Assembly: GCF_001668575.1 (NCBI RefSeq)
Contig: NZ_LZMD01000038.1
Location: 1 to 64,000 of the forward strand
Direction: 5' to 3'
From: Mycobacterium sp. 1164985.4
GTDB lineage: Bacteria; Actinomycetota; Actinomycetes; Mycobacteriales; Mycobacteriaceae
Length of the DNA: 64,000 bases
This document shows positions 22,991 through 32,072 of this stretch, piece by piece. Position 1 is the stretch's first letter; each line of letters starts with the position of its first letter. The notes beneath the pieces were generated by a model. That model ran no database searches. It worked only from the letters and a program-made list of their open reading frames with translations, and was not told the origin of the DNA. A program made the translations under genes and the position numbers.

Positions 22991-24451
22991 ATGTCTGCAT
23001 ACGATGACCGCGTCGAAGGTGTACTGCTGGGCACCGCCGCGGGGGATGCGCTCGGTGCGCCATACGAGTTCCAGCCGCCGCGAGCACCAGAGCTCGAGGT
23101 GGCGATGGTCGGCGGCGGACCCTGGCAGCGTGGTGAATGGACTGATGACACCGCGATGGCGATCGCGATCGCCGAGGTAGCAGCCACGGGTGCAGATCTG
23201 CGAGACGCCACAGCACAGGACGCCATCGTGAGTCGATGGCTCGAATGGTCGCATACTGCCAAAGATGTTGGGATTCAGACGGGCTCCGTCCTGCGCTCGG
23301 CGTCTCGTGGTGGCCACATCACGGCATCGGACGCGCGGAGTGCATCCGAGGCCCTTCACCGGCAGACCGGCCGCACAGCAGGGAACGGCTCCCTGATGCG
23401 CACCGCTCCCGTAGCACTCGCATACCTCGATGATGAGGACGCCATGGTGGAGGCGGCCCGCGCGATCAGCGAGCTGACCCACCATGACGAAGACGCCGGT
23501 GACGCCTGCGTGTTGTGGTGCAGTGCCATACGGCACGCGGTCCTCACTGGCGAGCTCGATGCGCGCGCGGGGTTGCGTCACATCACTGCCGAACGCCGCG
23601 ACCTATGGGAGACGCGCCTGAGTGCCGCAGAGTCGGCCGCGCCCGCTTCGTTCCCCAACAACGGCTGGGTGGTGACGGCGATGCAGGCGGCGTGGTCGGC
23701 GATCGTGACGACACCTGTGCCGAAGGACGAGCCCGAGGCCGGCACCTTCCGCGCGGACCATCTTCGTCTGGCTTTGGACGCCGCGGTGCGCGCGGGGCAT
23801 GACACCGACACGGTCGCGGCGATCGCGGGCGGTCTACTGGGCGCAGCGCATGGAGCGTCGGCGGTGCCGAGCGCATGGCGGCGACTACTGCACGGCTGGC
23901 CAGACATCAGCGCGCATGAGTTGGTGGCGCTCGGGTCTGCAATCGCACGCGGCGGTGAACCGGACCTCTTCGATTACTCGTACTTCGACTCGTCGATCGA
24001 TACTTGCGCGCGTCACCCCTACGACGAGCGAATTCTGCTCGGCGGCATTGGCGTCCTGCGGAACCTGCCATCGGAAGTCGATGCTGTGGTGTCGTTGTGT
24101 CGATTGGCCGACGAGGATATGCGCCACGACATGCCGCACATCGAGATACGACTGATCGACCGCACAACCCACGACGAGAACCCGCACCTGGACTTCGTCT
24201 TGGCGGACACGGTGCGGTTGATCGAAGAACTACGGCGCGAGGGGCGGACGGCGTTGGTGCACTGCGTGGCCGCGTACAGCCGCACGCCGACCATCGGCGC
24301 CTTGTACGGGGCGCGACTCAGGGACGTCGGAGTTGACGAAGCTGTGCGGGACGTAACCGCGGTGCTGCCCGGTGCGTATCCGAACCCGGCGTTTCGAGAG
24401 GCATTGCGACGCCTGAGGACGACGAAGGATGACCGAAAGGTGGCCTCGTGA
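22991..24451 (+). CDS. ADP-ribosylglycohydrolase fused to a dual-specificity phosphatase-like domain
   Basis: 486 aa from the ATG at 22991 behind a strong ribosome site. Residues 1-310 are a DraG/ARH ADP-ribosylglycohydrolase: GVLLGTAAGDALGAPYEF, the metal-binding WTDDTAM, and HDTDTVAAIAGGLLGAAHG. Residues about 340-470 form a dual-specificity phosphatase-like fold with the CX5R loop in ALVHCVAAYSRTPTIGALYG. The protein would remove ADP-ribose from a protein or small molecule, with the second domain acting on a phosphate ester such as an ADP-ribose derivative; the coupling is inference. NrtR control is likely. Three small genes follow in the same direction. Confidence 0.85.
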   Translation: MSAYDDRVEGVLLGTAAGDALGAPYEFQPPRAPELEVAMVGGGPWQRGEWTDDTAMAIAIAEVAATGADLRDATAQDAIVSRWLEWSHTAKDVGIQTGSVLRSASRGGHITASDARSASEALHRQTGRTAGNGSLMRTAPVALAYLDDEDAMVEAARAISELTHHDEDAGDACVLWCSAIRHAVLTGELDARAGLRHITAERRDLWETRLSAAESAAPASFPNNGWVVTAMQAAWSAIVTTPVPKDEPEAGTFRADHLRLALDAAVRAGHDTDTVAAIAGGLLGAAHGASAVPSAWRRLLHGWPDISAHELVALGSAIARGGEPDLFDYSYFDSSIDTCARHPYDERILLGGIGVLRNLPSEVDAVVSLCRLADEDMRHDMPHIEIRLIDRTTHDENPHLDFVLADTVRLIEELRREGRTALVHCVAAYSRTPTIGALYGARLRDVGVDEAVRDVTAVLPGAYPNPAFREALRRLRTTKDDRKVAS

Positions 24452-24615
24452 GCAGACATGGATACTTCCGACGGCACGGCGACTCGCTGTGGTGGGAACC
24501 GGCGAACCCAAATTGCTTTTACGGCGAGGATTGCGAGACGTGCAACCCGGGCGGAATATTCAACAGCGATGACGACCACCTGCCGCCGTCAGCGTATGCG
24601 GAGGCGGAAGTATGA
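24448..24615 (+). CDS. Small Cys-containing protein (55 aa)
   Basis: 55 aa from a GTG that overlaps the preceding stop (GTGA, 24448-24451), ending in a TGA that overlaps the next ATG (ATGA, 24612-24615). Double overlap with its neighbours argues strongly for real translation. The sequence contains NCFYGEDCETCNPGG with three cysteines in C-x5-C-x2-C spacing, plus two adjacent tryptophans. I do not recognise it. A zinc-bound peptide or a partner of the upstream fusion is possible. Confidence 0.6.
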   Translation: MSRHGYFRRHGDSLWWEPANPNCFYGEDCETCNPGGIFNSDDDHLPPSAYAEAEV

Positions 24616-25084
24616 GGCGTCTCGAGCCGGACTTCTCACGCCTGTATGCGTGCTGGTTGTATTCGGCGCAACGTGCCGGTTTGACGCATGCGGCGGTGTC
24701 GGATGCTCAGCCCGGTCACGAGAGTCGCTTCACATCCGATGACTACTCGCTTCACCTGCGGCATACCGACGACCGGTGGGTGATCGACACAGTCGACGAC
24801 CGCGGGCAATTACGCAGCGATGTCGCCATATTCGCAACGTACGACCTCGTCGAAAGTATCTGATCTGGGAATGGTCGTCGCTTGCTCGAGATGCAGTCCG
24901 GCAAGACCTGTATTCGCTCGGTCCTGCTGCGGGCGTCCAATTCAGAGCCATCGAAGAGGGGATCTTCGAACTACGCACGTCGGAAGGGCGCGCTGTTCTG
25001 ATGGGGCCCGCGGCGACGATTTTCAGTCATTTGATGTCGAGATCGCTTGAGGAGATTACGAAATTGGTAGATGAAGCTATCTAG
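24612..25084 (+). pseudogene. Imm61-family gene with a -1 frameshift
   Basis: The ATG at 24612 starts an Imm61 protein: DDYSLHLRHTDDRWVIDTVD and DRGQLRSDVAIFATYDLVE, then a premature TGA ending at 24863. A second frame resumes without a gap as KYLIWEWSSLARDAVRQDLY and ends with ATIFSHLMSRSLEEITKLVD at 25084. Alignment with the intact copy shows one A missing from the short run at 24852-24856. The rest is full length and well preserved, so the lesion is recent or an assembly error. Confidence 0.8.
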
Positions 25085-25092
25085 GAGGTTCG

Positions 25093-25428
25093 GTGAACAT
25101 TTTCAAGAAGAAGAACAAGCCGCAGAGCGAGCCGACTTCGACCGCCGACAGCAAGGTCTATTACTCCACCCCGTTCGGCGACACAAACGACGGCGAGCAG
25201 AGGCTGTTTTTACTGGCACGCGACGGCGTTCGGTACATGCCTGTCTTCCGTAGCGTGGATTCGATGAAAGAGTTCTACGGTCGGATGAACCGCGCCGCGT
25301 ACATGGTCCTCGAGGGCGACGTAGAGACCGTGATGAATTCCAATCGTTCGATTGAGCTGCTGAGGGACGTGGGGGTTGTAATCGAACCTCTGAGCGCCAG
25401 CCCGGTCATAATCAGGCCTCAAGAGTGA
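25093..25428 (+). CDS. SseB-like immunity-associated protein
   Basis: 111 aa from the GTG at 25093 with an AGGAGG ribosome site. QRLFLLARDGVRYMPVFRSV followed by GRMNRAAYMVLEGDVETVM resembles SseB N-terminal domains, which occur in mycobacterial toxin/immunity clusters. It follows the frameshifted Imm61 gene by 8 nt and closes the operon begun by the ADP-ribosylglycohydrolase fusion. A Lys-rich start (NIFKKKNK) is soluble. The biochemical role is unknown. Confidence 0.65.
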   Translation: MNIFKKKNKPQSEPTSTADSKVYYSTPFGDTNDGEQRLFLLARDGVRYMPVFRSVDSMKEFYGRMNRAAYMVLEGDVETVMNSNRSIELLRDVGVVIEPLSASPVIIRPQE

Positions 25429-25520
25429 CGGACTTTCAACCGAACACTTCGCTTTGCGACGGACATCGTCGACGCCAGTGGCGCTGCCACACGGTTGCGA
25501 AACCGACGCGCACGACTGAG

Positions 25521-26267
25521 TCAGACGGTGAAGCCGCCGTCAACATTTAGATTCGCACCCGTGATGTATCCGGACTCGGGGCCGGCCAAGAACGCCACTA
25601 GTGAAGCGACGTCCGTCGTGTGTCCGTAACGTCCCTGCGTCGTAACGGCTTTCAGGCTCTCGGCGAAGTCGCCGTGGTCAGGATTCGCGTCGGTGTTGAT
25701 CGGCCCCGGCTGCACATTGTTGACGGTGATGCCGCGGTCCCCGAGGTCACGCGCAAGCCCGCGGGTGAACGATGACATCGCGCCCTTGGTCAAGCCGTAC
25801 ACCGACAACCCCGGACCGGGAATGCGGTCGGCGTTGATGCTGCCGATGTTGATGATGCGGGCACCGTCTCCGAGATGCTTGATCGCCGTCCGCGTCGTCC
25901 AGTACGTGCTGCCGATGTTGATCGCCACGAGACGCTCGAACTCTTCTGCTGGGAAGTCGTCGATCGGCGCGATGTGCGCGACACCGGCATTGTTCACCAC
26001 GATGTCCAGCCCACCGAGATCTTCGACAGCACGCTCAACGGCGGCGGCACTTTGCGCGCCGTCGGCGGCGTCCGCCTGAATAGCCACCACTGTCGCGCCG
26101 TTGCCAGCTAGTTCGGCGGCCAGCTTCTCGGCATTCGCGCCCGACGCCGAATAGGTGAACGCGACGGCCGCGCCGTCAGCACTCAATCGCCGAACGATCT
26201 CAGCGCCGATTCCGCGCGATCCTCCCGTGACCAATGCTCGGCGTCCGGCGAGTGGTGCTGCACTCAT
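25521..26267 (-). CDS. Short-chain dehydrogenase/reductase
   Basis: 248 aa from the ATG at 26267, preceded by AGGAGG at good spacing. The NAD(P)-binding motif GGSRGIG, the NNAG motif (VVNNAGVAHI), the catalytic Ser in INIGSINADR and YGLTK (YxxxK) are all present, as is the final ITGANLNVDGGF. It resembles 3-oxoacyl-ACP reductase-like SDRs, but the substrate is not evident. It is divergent from a TetR gene that probably controls it. Confidence 0.92.
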   Translation of the reverse strand: MSAAPLAGRRALVTGGSRGIGAEIVRRLSADGAAVAFTYSASGANAEKLAAELAGNGATVVAIQADAADGAQSAAAVERAVEDLGGLDIVVNNAGVAHIAPIDDFPAEEFERLVAINIGSTYWTTRTAIKHLGDGARIINIGSINADRIPGPGLSVYGLTKGAMSSFTRGLARDLGDRGITVNNVQPGPINTDANPDHGDFAESLKAVTTQGRYGHTTDVASLVAFLAGPESGYITGANLNVDGGFTV

Positions 26268-26385
26268 AATCAAGCCTCCTGGCAGTTTCGAACCGATTTG
26301 TTACTTAGTATGCTCAGGTCAAACCCGTTCGTCCGGTCAGCATTCCCCGATGTGACCGGCATCACAGCAGAGGAGGTGGGCGACG

Positions 26386-26991
26386 GTGTCCGTAGGTCGC
26401 CCCCGGGGATACGACCCCGAACAGGTCGAGGACACCGCGATGAAGCTGTTCTGGGCGCACGGCTTCGACGGTGTCTCGATATCCGACGTCACCGCCGCAA
26501 CCGGTTTGAACCGACGCAGCATCTACGCCGAATTCGGTTCCAAGGAACAGCTTTTCGAGCGAGCCATGCGGCGATACCTCGCAGGGCCGAGCAGCTATAC
26601 GGCCGATGCGCTGAGACGACCGACAGCCCGCGAGGTCGCCGAGGCCATGGTGCATGGTGCGGCAGACGCGGTCAGTGGTGATGTGCGGGGGTGCCTGACC
26701 GTCGGCGAGGCACCCGGCTTGGCCGAGTGGCGGGAGGCGACTGTGCAAGCTCTCGCCGAGCGGTTCGCGACGGCGGTGGCCGACGGAGAACTACCGGATG
26801 TCGACACTCTGGCGTTGGCACGCTGGATCGCGGCGGTATGCCAGGGGATCGCGATCCAGGCGCGAAGCGGGGCCGACCGCGCTGATCTCCACGCCATCGC
26901 GGACCTCGCGCTGACGGGCTGGCCGTCGAAATCTATGCCGAAGACACGCCCAGGCGACGCGCCAAGTCGGGGCCGCCGACCTCGCGGATGA
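26386..26991 (+). CDS. TetR-family transcriptional regulator
   Basis: 201 aa from a GTG behind GAGGAGGTGG. The N-terminal DNA-binding domain is clear (GRPRGYDPEQVEDTAMKLFW, GVSISDVTAATGLNRRSIYA and FGSKEQLFERAM). The ligand domain follows to about residue 185. It is divergent from the SDR gene, the likely target. CGGTCA at 26334-26339 with TGACCG at 26353-26358 is a possible operator. Its 3' end overlaps the convergent NERD helicase gene by 59 nt, so the C-terminal tail is compositionally constrained. Confidence 0.9.
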   Translation: MSVGRPRGYDPEQVEDTAMKLFWAHGFDGVSISDVTAATGLNRRSIYAEFGSKEQLFERAMRRYLAGPSSYTADALRRPTAREVAEAMVHGAADAVSGDVRGCLTVGEAPGLAEWREATVQALAERFATAVADGELPDVDTLALARWIAAVCQGIAIQARSGADRADLHAIADLALTGWPSKSMPKTRPGDAPSRGRRPRG

Positions 26992-28591
26992 AGTCAGGGT
27001 CGCCGCACACGACGAGACGGTCGCGCGCCCGCGACAATCCGACGTAGAGGCGTTCGCGGGAGCGCTCGAATTGGCCCGAATCGTTGACCACCAAGACGAC
27101 CGCACGTCGCTCGAGTCCCTTGAAGCCAAGCACGTGACCGTAAAACACTTGGTCGCTGTCCCAGAAGGTATCCCAGTACGCCTTGTGACCCTCCTTCTGC
27201 CGCTCGGCCTGCTCGGGATGCCGGCTGCCCGTCGTCAACAACGCAAGATCCTCAGGCCGCCAACCCTCTTCGAGTAAGGCCTCGATCTGATCGTCACCGA
27301 CGTCCATCGCGTCCCCGCGGTCACAGGCGATGAACTCGACAGCAGGCCCCTCGCCGCCGAGGAACCGCATCGGGTGGTCGACCAGCGGTTGGAATGCGTT
27401 CGCGATCTGGCGGGTGTTGCGCAGATTGTGGTCGAGAATCAGCGGTACCAACGGCACCAGCGGAGACCCGTAACGATTGAAGACGCGCTGCCCCTCGTCA
27501 GTGAACACGTACAGGCCGCCCTCATCGGGATCCTTGAGCGCGATCAGCAGCGGCTCCCACCACGAGTCGGCGAAGTCCTGCGCCTCGTCGACGACGATGG
27601 AGTCGAACCTATGCCCAGGTTCGAGTTGCATTGCCAGCTCAGCCATTTGCACCGGGAGATCGTGTTCCCAGAACTTGACTGTCTCCTCGGTGCGCAGCGA
27701 TTCGTCCGGGCCCTCGGGTGCGCCCCACAGGACGCCGAGCGCGTGGAACTCGCCGACGTAGCCGGGCTGTTGGCGTCGCGACCACGTTGCGGTGATGCGC
27801 TCCAAATATGAAGCGAGACCGTGGGAGTAACAGACGAGGGCGACGCGTTGGCCCCGCTGGGCCAACCGGCGGGCCTGCTCCATCGCGAGGAACGTCTTGC
27901 CGCTTCCCGCGCCGCCGCGGACCTCGATGCGGTTGAGCAGCCGAGTCGCGTCGAGGATCACTGCCTGATGCTCGGTGAGCGCGTCGGCAGCGTCCTCATT
28001 GGCCAGGGCCCGCGCGACGACGTCGCGCTGCGGCAGCCCGCGTCCGCTCAGCGCGGTGATGATCTGGTCGATGCCATCCGCGTTGAGCAGCGGACGGTCG
28101 AGTTCCTGGCTGACCAACACGTGGCGCAGCTTGCCGTCGATCTCCTTGAGATCGTTGCGGTCGATGACCTTCCAGCGTGGGCAGTCCGAGAGTGCGAAGT
28201 CGTCAGGAAGTTCGGTGTTGGGCAGGACGACGACGTGGTCCCAGCGCAGCCGCCCCTGCGACCAGCGCGGGTCCTTCTCGATGTAATCGCGCAGGGCGTA
28301 GCACGCTTCGCGGGCCTGGCGGACCGGCTCGATGATGTGCTCACGTCCTCCACGCTTCTGACGCCAGGTCACTCCGTCATGCCACACCTCTCCGCCCTTG
28401 ACCTCCAAGCACACGATGCCGGCGCCTTCGATGGCTACAACGAAGTCGACCTCGTGGTCCTTCAGATGGTCGGTGACTCGTTGGCCGGCGATGACGAGGT
28501 CGTTGGGCTGGAGTTGTTCGACGAGTGCCTGGTAGACGCGCCGCTCGGCGCGGTTGGCAAGCCGCGGGGTGTCGGTAGGGGTGATCGTCAT
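26933..28591 (-). CDS. NERD-domain UvrD-like helicase
   Basis: 552 aa from the ATG at 28591 (GGAG 9 nt upstream); an ATG at 28624 would add 11 residues. The N-terminal NERD nuclease-like domain has Asp about 49 (EVDFVVAI) and ExK about 63-65 (CLEVKGG). A helicase core follows: Walker A GGAGSGKTFLA, Walker B SIVVDEAQDFADSWW, and VLGFKGLERRAVVLV with RERLYVGLSRARDRLVV. Such proteins act in DNA repair or in defence against foreign DNA. No partner is adjacent. Convergent with the TetR gene. Confidence 0.88.
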   Translation of the reverse strand: MTITPTDTPRLANRAERRVYQALVEQLQPNDLVIAGQRVTDHLKDHEVDFVVAIEGAGIVCLEVKGGEVWHDGVTWRQKRGGREHIIEPVRQAREACYALRDYIEKDPRWSQGRLRWDHVVVLPNTELPDDFALSDCPRWKVIDRNDLKEIDGKLRHVLVSQELDRPLLNADGIDQIITALSGRGLPQRDVVARALANEDAADALTEHQAVILDATRLLNRIEVRGGAGSGKTFLAMEQARRLAQRGQRVALVCYSHGLASYLERITATWSRRQQPGYVGEFHALGVLWGAPEGPDESLRTEETVKFWEHDLPVQMAELAMQLEPGHRFDSIVVDEAQDFADSWWEPLLIALKDPDEGGLYVFTDEGQRVFNRYGSPLVPLVPLILDHNLRNTRQIANAFQPLVDHPMRFLGGEGPAVEFIACDRGDAMDVGDDQIEALLEEGWRPEDLALLTTGSRHPEQAERQKEGHKAYWDTFWDSDQVFYGHVLGFKGLERRAVVLVVNDSGQFERSRERLYVGLSRARDRLVVCGDPDFIREVGGPDLARRLGVSSA

Positions 28592-28761
28592 CGGCGTCTC
28601 CGTGCCGTGCTTCGATGCCGCCACCGCATGTCGAACCCTCCCCCAGGAACCTTGGTCTCGATGTTAGCGACGGGGTCCGTCACTCCGGGTGAGGCCGGTG
28701 CCCCGGATTTGTCGGTGGGCGGGCCTATGGTCAACCTCAAGCGCTATATCAAGGGGGGATC

Positions 28762-29103
28762 ATGCGCGGACGTGGGGTAATCGCGGGCGCGCTCGCGGTC
28801 TGCGGAGCGGTGCTGTCGTCAAGTCCGGCGCACGCCGATCAGTACGACTTCATCGCCCAGCTCGACAACATGGGCGTCTACTACAGCTCGATGGTCGACA
28901 TGATCGACATCGGCAAGGAGCTCTGTCACGACCTTCGCTTCGGGGCGCCGCCACCGGCGGTGCTGGGCAAGCTGCAGAGGACGGGGTTCGCACCGGCGGA
29001 GTCGGCGATCGTGCTGCTGTCGGCGGTGAACACGATGTGCCTGGACGCCAAGCCGGCGGTCGTCGAGTGGGCACGCGAGATCGGCTACACGCAGCCGCTG
29101 TAG
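28762..29103 (+). CDS. Secreted DUF732 protein
   Basis: 113 aa with a Sec signal peptide (MRGRGVIAGALAVCGAVLSS, cleavage near AHA at about residue 25). The mature part (YDFIAQLDNMGVYYSS, CHDLRFGAPPPAVLG, then a second Cys in VNTMC) matches mycobacterial DUF732, a small helical secreted domain with one likely disulfide. The function is unknown. The gene lies alone in a divergent position relative to the helicase gene. Confidence 0.9.
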   Translation: MRGRGVIAGALAVCGAVLSSSPAHADQYDFIAQLDNMGVYYSSMVDMIDIGKELCHDLRFGAPPPAVLGKLQRTGFAPAESAIVLLSAVNTMCLDAKPAVVEWAREIGYTQPL

Positions 29104-29141
29104 GTGCTCGAGATGTTCGCCAAGGTCAATGGGCCGTCGTG

Positions 29142-30113
29142 ATGGCAGGCCGCGGTTCGGATTCCGGTGGAGTGGCCGGCGCTTTCGGCGTGCTGCTCCT
29201 GATCTGGTTCGTCGTCACCTACTACTGGATCATCATCGGCGTCGGCGTGGCGGTCGGGCTGTTCTTCGCGGTCCGGGCGCTTGTCCGTCGCGAGCAGGAG
29301 CGCCGGCTGGCTGCCGCCCGCGAGGCCGAAACCCTGGCTCACCGCGCCGACCGCCAGCATCGGTGGGCGCAACTCGGTGACGGCAGGGGTGTCTACGGCG
29401 TCGAAGGGGCCGAGTTGATGCGGTCGATCTCGCCTCAGCCGTCGGTACCGTCGGCGGACGCGTCCGACGATGAACGGCGCTTCGCCGCAATCGCCTACAC
29501 CGCAAGCGGGCTCGACGCGCTGCTTCGGGAGAGGCCCACCGAGTGGCGGTGGGCGGTCTTCGTGTCGGTGCTCGTGCAACGCCTTGCAGACGTGCGACCG
29601 CGACTTCGCGATCTCGAGCTGCACTACTCAGCAGCGCCGAGACGGTATGCGCAAAGCGGCGGGGAGGTGGCGCTCTTCGTCGAGAACTGCCTCGACGACC
29701 TGTACGAGCTTGCCCATCGGCTCGAATCCTTCATCCAAGCACCGGCGTTCATGGGTGTGTTTGGCGACAGCGACGACGCGAGCACCGCTGACGCCGACGG
29801 CATCGTGCACGTGGCCAACCGACTGATGGACCTCCACGAGCGGTTCCTCGCGCTCGCCGAGCGGTGCCGTGACGTCAGCGTGCCCTCGAAGTACACCGGA
29901 CTGTTGGCCGACTGCTCGCTGCTGATGGACATCCCGCTCGATGGATTCCATGCGTTCATCGACGAACTCGTTCACCTCGTCGAAGAGATGCCCGGGGTGT
30001 TGCGTTACGCGCCTGGCGATGTCGACTTCGGCTCGGTCACGCTCGAGATCGTCGTCGACGACCGGCTCATCAAGCGAATCGACAAACAGGTGCGCGCCGC
30101 CGCGAAGAGCTAA
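29142..30113 (+). CDS. Membrane-anchored 5-bromo-4-chloroindolyl-type hypothetical protein (function unknown)
   Basis: 323 aa from the ATG at 29142 (a GTG one codon upstream is possible). Two near-adjacent hydrophobic segments (GGVAGAFGVLLLIWFVVTYY and WIIIGVGVAVGLFFAVRALV) are followed by a long cytoplasmic region that is mainly helical and acidic (RHRLESFIQAP-like heptads around 170-300). The label reflects membrane topology only; I do not recognise a characterised family and make no enzymatic claim. It follows the DUF732 gene by 38 nt and ends 4 nt inside the convergent DUF4407 gene. Confidence 0.65.
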   Translation: MAGRGSDSGGVAGAFGVLLLIWFVVTYYWIIIGVGVAVGLFFAVRALVRREQERRLAAAREAETLAHRADRQHRWAQLGDGRGVYGVEGAELMRSISPQPSVPSADASDDERRFAAIAYTASGLDALLRERPTEWRWAVFVSVLVQRLADVRPRLRDLELHYSAAPRRYAQSGGEVALFVENCLDDLYELAHRLESFIQAPAFMGVFGDSDDASTADADGIVHVANRLMDLHERFLALAERCRDVSVPSKYTGLLADCSLLMDIPLDGFHAFIDELVHLVEEMPGVLRYAPGDVDFGSVTLEIVVDDRLIKRIDKQVRAAAKS

Positions 30114-31867
30114 CGCCCGGGCGGGAGTTCCCGTGGGCCACGACGTTCGCTCAGTTCGCGCGACCGACCCCCGGTGAGTTCTGCGTGGCCCTTGCCCCTC
30201 GTCATCGCGGATGACGCGTGTTCCGCCCCGGCACCGACCTGGCCGTAGCCGCGGACGTGATCGTCGCCTCGGACTGTCGACGCTCTCCGCGTTCCGCTGG
30301 TCTCATCGCTAGCCCGTTCTCCCGCAACGTCATCACTCTCCTCGGCCTGAGTGGTCACCTTGCGGGTGCGTCGCATCGAGAAGTGGATCTCCTCAGTCTC
30401 CTCGAAGACTTGTCGTGCACTGCGCAACGGCTTCGTGGTGGTGTCGATCGCGTTGACGATGATCGGCGGCACCAGCGGGCGAATCCAGCGCGCGGCGGCA
30501 CGGGTGACATCTGGGATACCGGGAATCAGCGGACGTCCGGCTTCGTCGGCTTGCTCCACGGAACCGCCCTCCTCGACCGGTGCGGGCAAGTTCTCTACTT
30601 CGGCTACGGCGGGCTCCTCGCCCGCCGGCGCCTGTCCCGCAACGAGACTCGCCGCCTCAGCCTCCGCGGCGATCGGCAAGTACACATCCTCAGGCTCCGA
30701 AATGCGCTCGGCGCGTACGGGACTGGCGGTATCGATCGCCTCCATCACCCGGCGGCGCTGCTGCTCACGGTCGATCTCCAGCTGCGCCTCGACGGCCATG
30801 CGCGCGCTCGCCAGCTGCTGTTCCGCCCACATGGTGTCGATGGCCGCACGGACCTCGGCCCGCTTCACCGCGACTGCTGTGTCGGCATCCAGCTCGGCGC
30901 GATCCCGTACGACGTCGGCCGCGATCCCGCGATCCTGGGACGTCTCACCGCGCCACCGCCTGAGGATCAGCGGCAGCATGCTCAACAGAACGAAGAAGCC
31001 GTCGACGAGAATCCGCAGCGCCATAGCACCCGGATTCGCCAACGTGTGGTCGTTCATCGCGACCCACCGCCCGCCCAGTCCCCGATCCGCGTCGGCCGTC
31101 GCGGCCTGCCGGGCGTCCACCAGCGCCTGCTCGGCGTCGGCAATCTGGGCATCGAGCGCGGGCGCGCGGAGATCACGGTCGGCCAGCGCGGCGTCGAGGC
31201 TCCCCTGCGCGTCGGCGAGGAAGTCGTTCGCCGTCCGGTTCTCGGGCCCGGCGCCGGGCACTCCCGTGATGACGGTCTGGGGGCACTCGGGCCGCGGATT
31301 GAACTCGCAGCGCGCCACCACCAGCGCGTCCTGGCGGCGTTGCACAGCCTGCTCGACCGCAGCGTCAAGCTCGCCGCGCGCGGCCCGGCTCCGGTCTAGG
31401 TCCGCTGCGGCCTGCGCGACGGCCGGGCTGGACTCGGCTGTGCGCGCCGCCCGCTCGTCGAGGAGCCGGTCGACCGATCCGGAGAACACGACGACCGCGG
31501 CAAGCTCGCCCACCACGAGCCCCATGGCGACCGCGACGGCGGCACGTCCCGCCACCCCGGAACCGCGAACCGCGCCGGTGGCGATTGCCCGGCTCAGCAC
31601 GCCGATCAGCAAACCAAACACCGAGGTGACCGCGGTGACGGCCGCGAGCGGCCAGGATGTCGACTGCGCCAGAGCGGCAGCGGCCACCAGCCACGCCAGC
31701 AGCATCGCCACCAGCACCACCACGCCGGCGCTGACCAGGGTCGATCGCTCATGGCGGGCAGCCCTGTCGCGCTGCTCACCGCCACCGAGCCAGATGAGCC
31801 CCGCCGCGATCGGTGAGGCGGAAGGTCCGGCCTCGGAAGTCCTGTGGACACCCATGGAAAACTCCAA
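30110..31867 (-). CDS. DUF4407 membrane protein
   Basis: 585 aa with four hydrophobic helices: three near the N-terminus (about 45-65, 72-92 and 103-126) and one after a long helical periplasmic loop (about 290-310, ALRILVDGFFVLLSMLPLIL). The loop contains two cysteines (VARCEFNPRPECPQ) likely disulfide bonded. The coiled-coil-prone segment VKRAEVRAAIDTMWAEQQL and an Arg/Glu-rich disordered C-terminus follow. This matches DUF4407, whose function is unknown. The start at 31867 or the ATG four codons later (31855) are both possible. Confidence 0.85.
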   Translation of the reverse strand: MEFSMGVHRTSEAGPSASPIAAGLIWLGGGEQRDRAARHERSTLVSAGVVVLVAMLLAWLVAAAALAQSTSWPLAAVTAVTSVFGLLIGVLSRAIATGAVRGSGVAGRAAVAVAMGLVVGELAAVVVFSGSVDRLLDERAARTAESSPAVAQAAADLDRSRAARGELDAAVEQAVQRRQDALVVARCEFNPRPECPQTVITGVPGAGPENRTANDFLADAQGSLDAALADRDLRAPALDAQIADAEQALVDARQAATADADRGLGGRWVAMNDHTLANPGAMALRILVDGFFVLLSMLPLILRRWRGETSQDRGIAADVVRDRAELDADTAVAVKRAEVRAAIDTMWAEQQLASARMAVEAQLEIDREQQRRRVMEAIDTASPVRAERISEPEDVYLPIAAEAEAASLVAGQAPAGEEPAVAEVENLPAPVEEGGSVEQADEAGRPLIPGIPDVTRAAARWIRPLVPPIIVNAIDTTTKPLRSARQVFEETEEIHFSMRRTRKVTTQAEESDDVAGERASDETSGTRRASTVRGDDHVRGYGQVGAGAEHASSAMTRGKGHAELTGGRSRELSERRGPRELPPGR

Positions 31868-32072
31868 ACGTGCAGGTCACGGCGTGACTGAGCGCCACCG
31901 ACGGCTTTGTCGGTCTGTGCCAGGCGGAACCCCCCGCGGATCGCACGGTCACGCCGATGCGAATGCCGGAATTCTCCCATAGCGTGGCGGCGGCCGTCCT
32001 TCGTGGACGGGCCCCGTGCCGGTGAGCAGGCAGTCATCACCTGGTGCCAGCGCCTCCTCGTATGGTGACCTC
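31868..32072. other. Divergent intergenic region with a short hairpin
   Basis: This 205-nt gap between divergent genes must hold both promoters. The only structure I see is a perfect 6-bp stem, ACCGAC (31897-31902) and GTCGGT (31909-31914), around GGCTTT. It lies in the leader of the leftward DUF4407 gene. No recognisable -10/-35 pair stands out. Confidence 0.35.

Noticed and set aside
24852..24856. Programmed frameshift in the third Imm61 copy
   Set aside because: The run is too short and lacks a heptameric slippery site or downstream structure; a simple one-base loss explains it.
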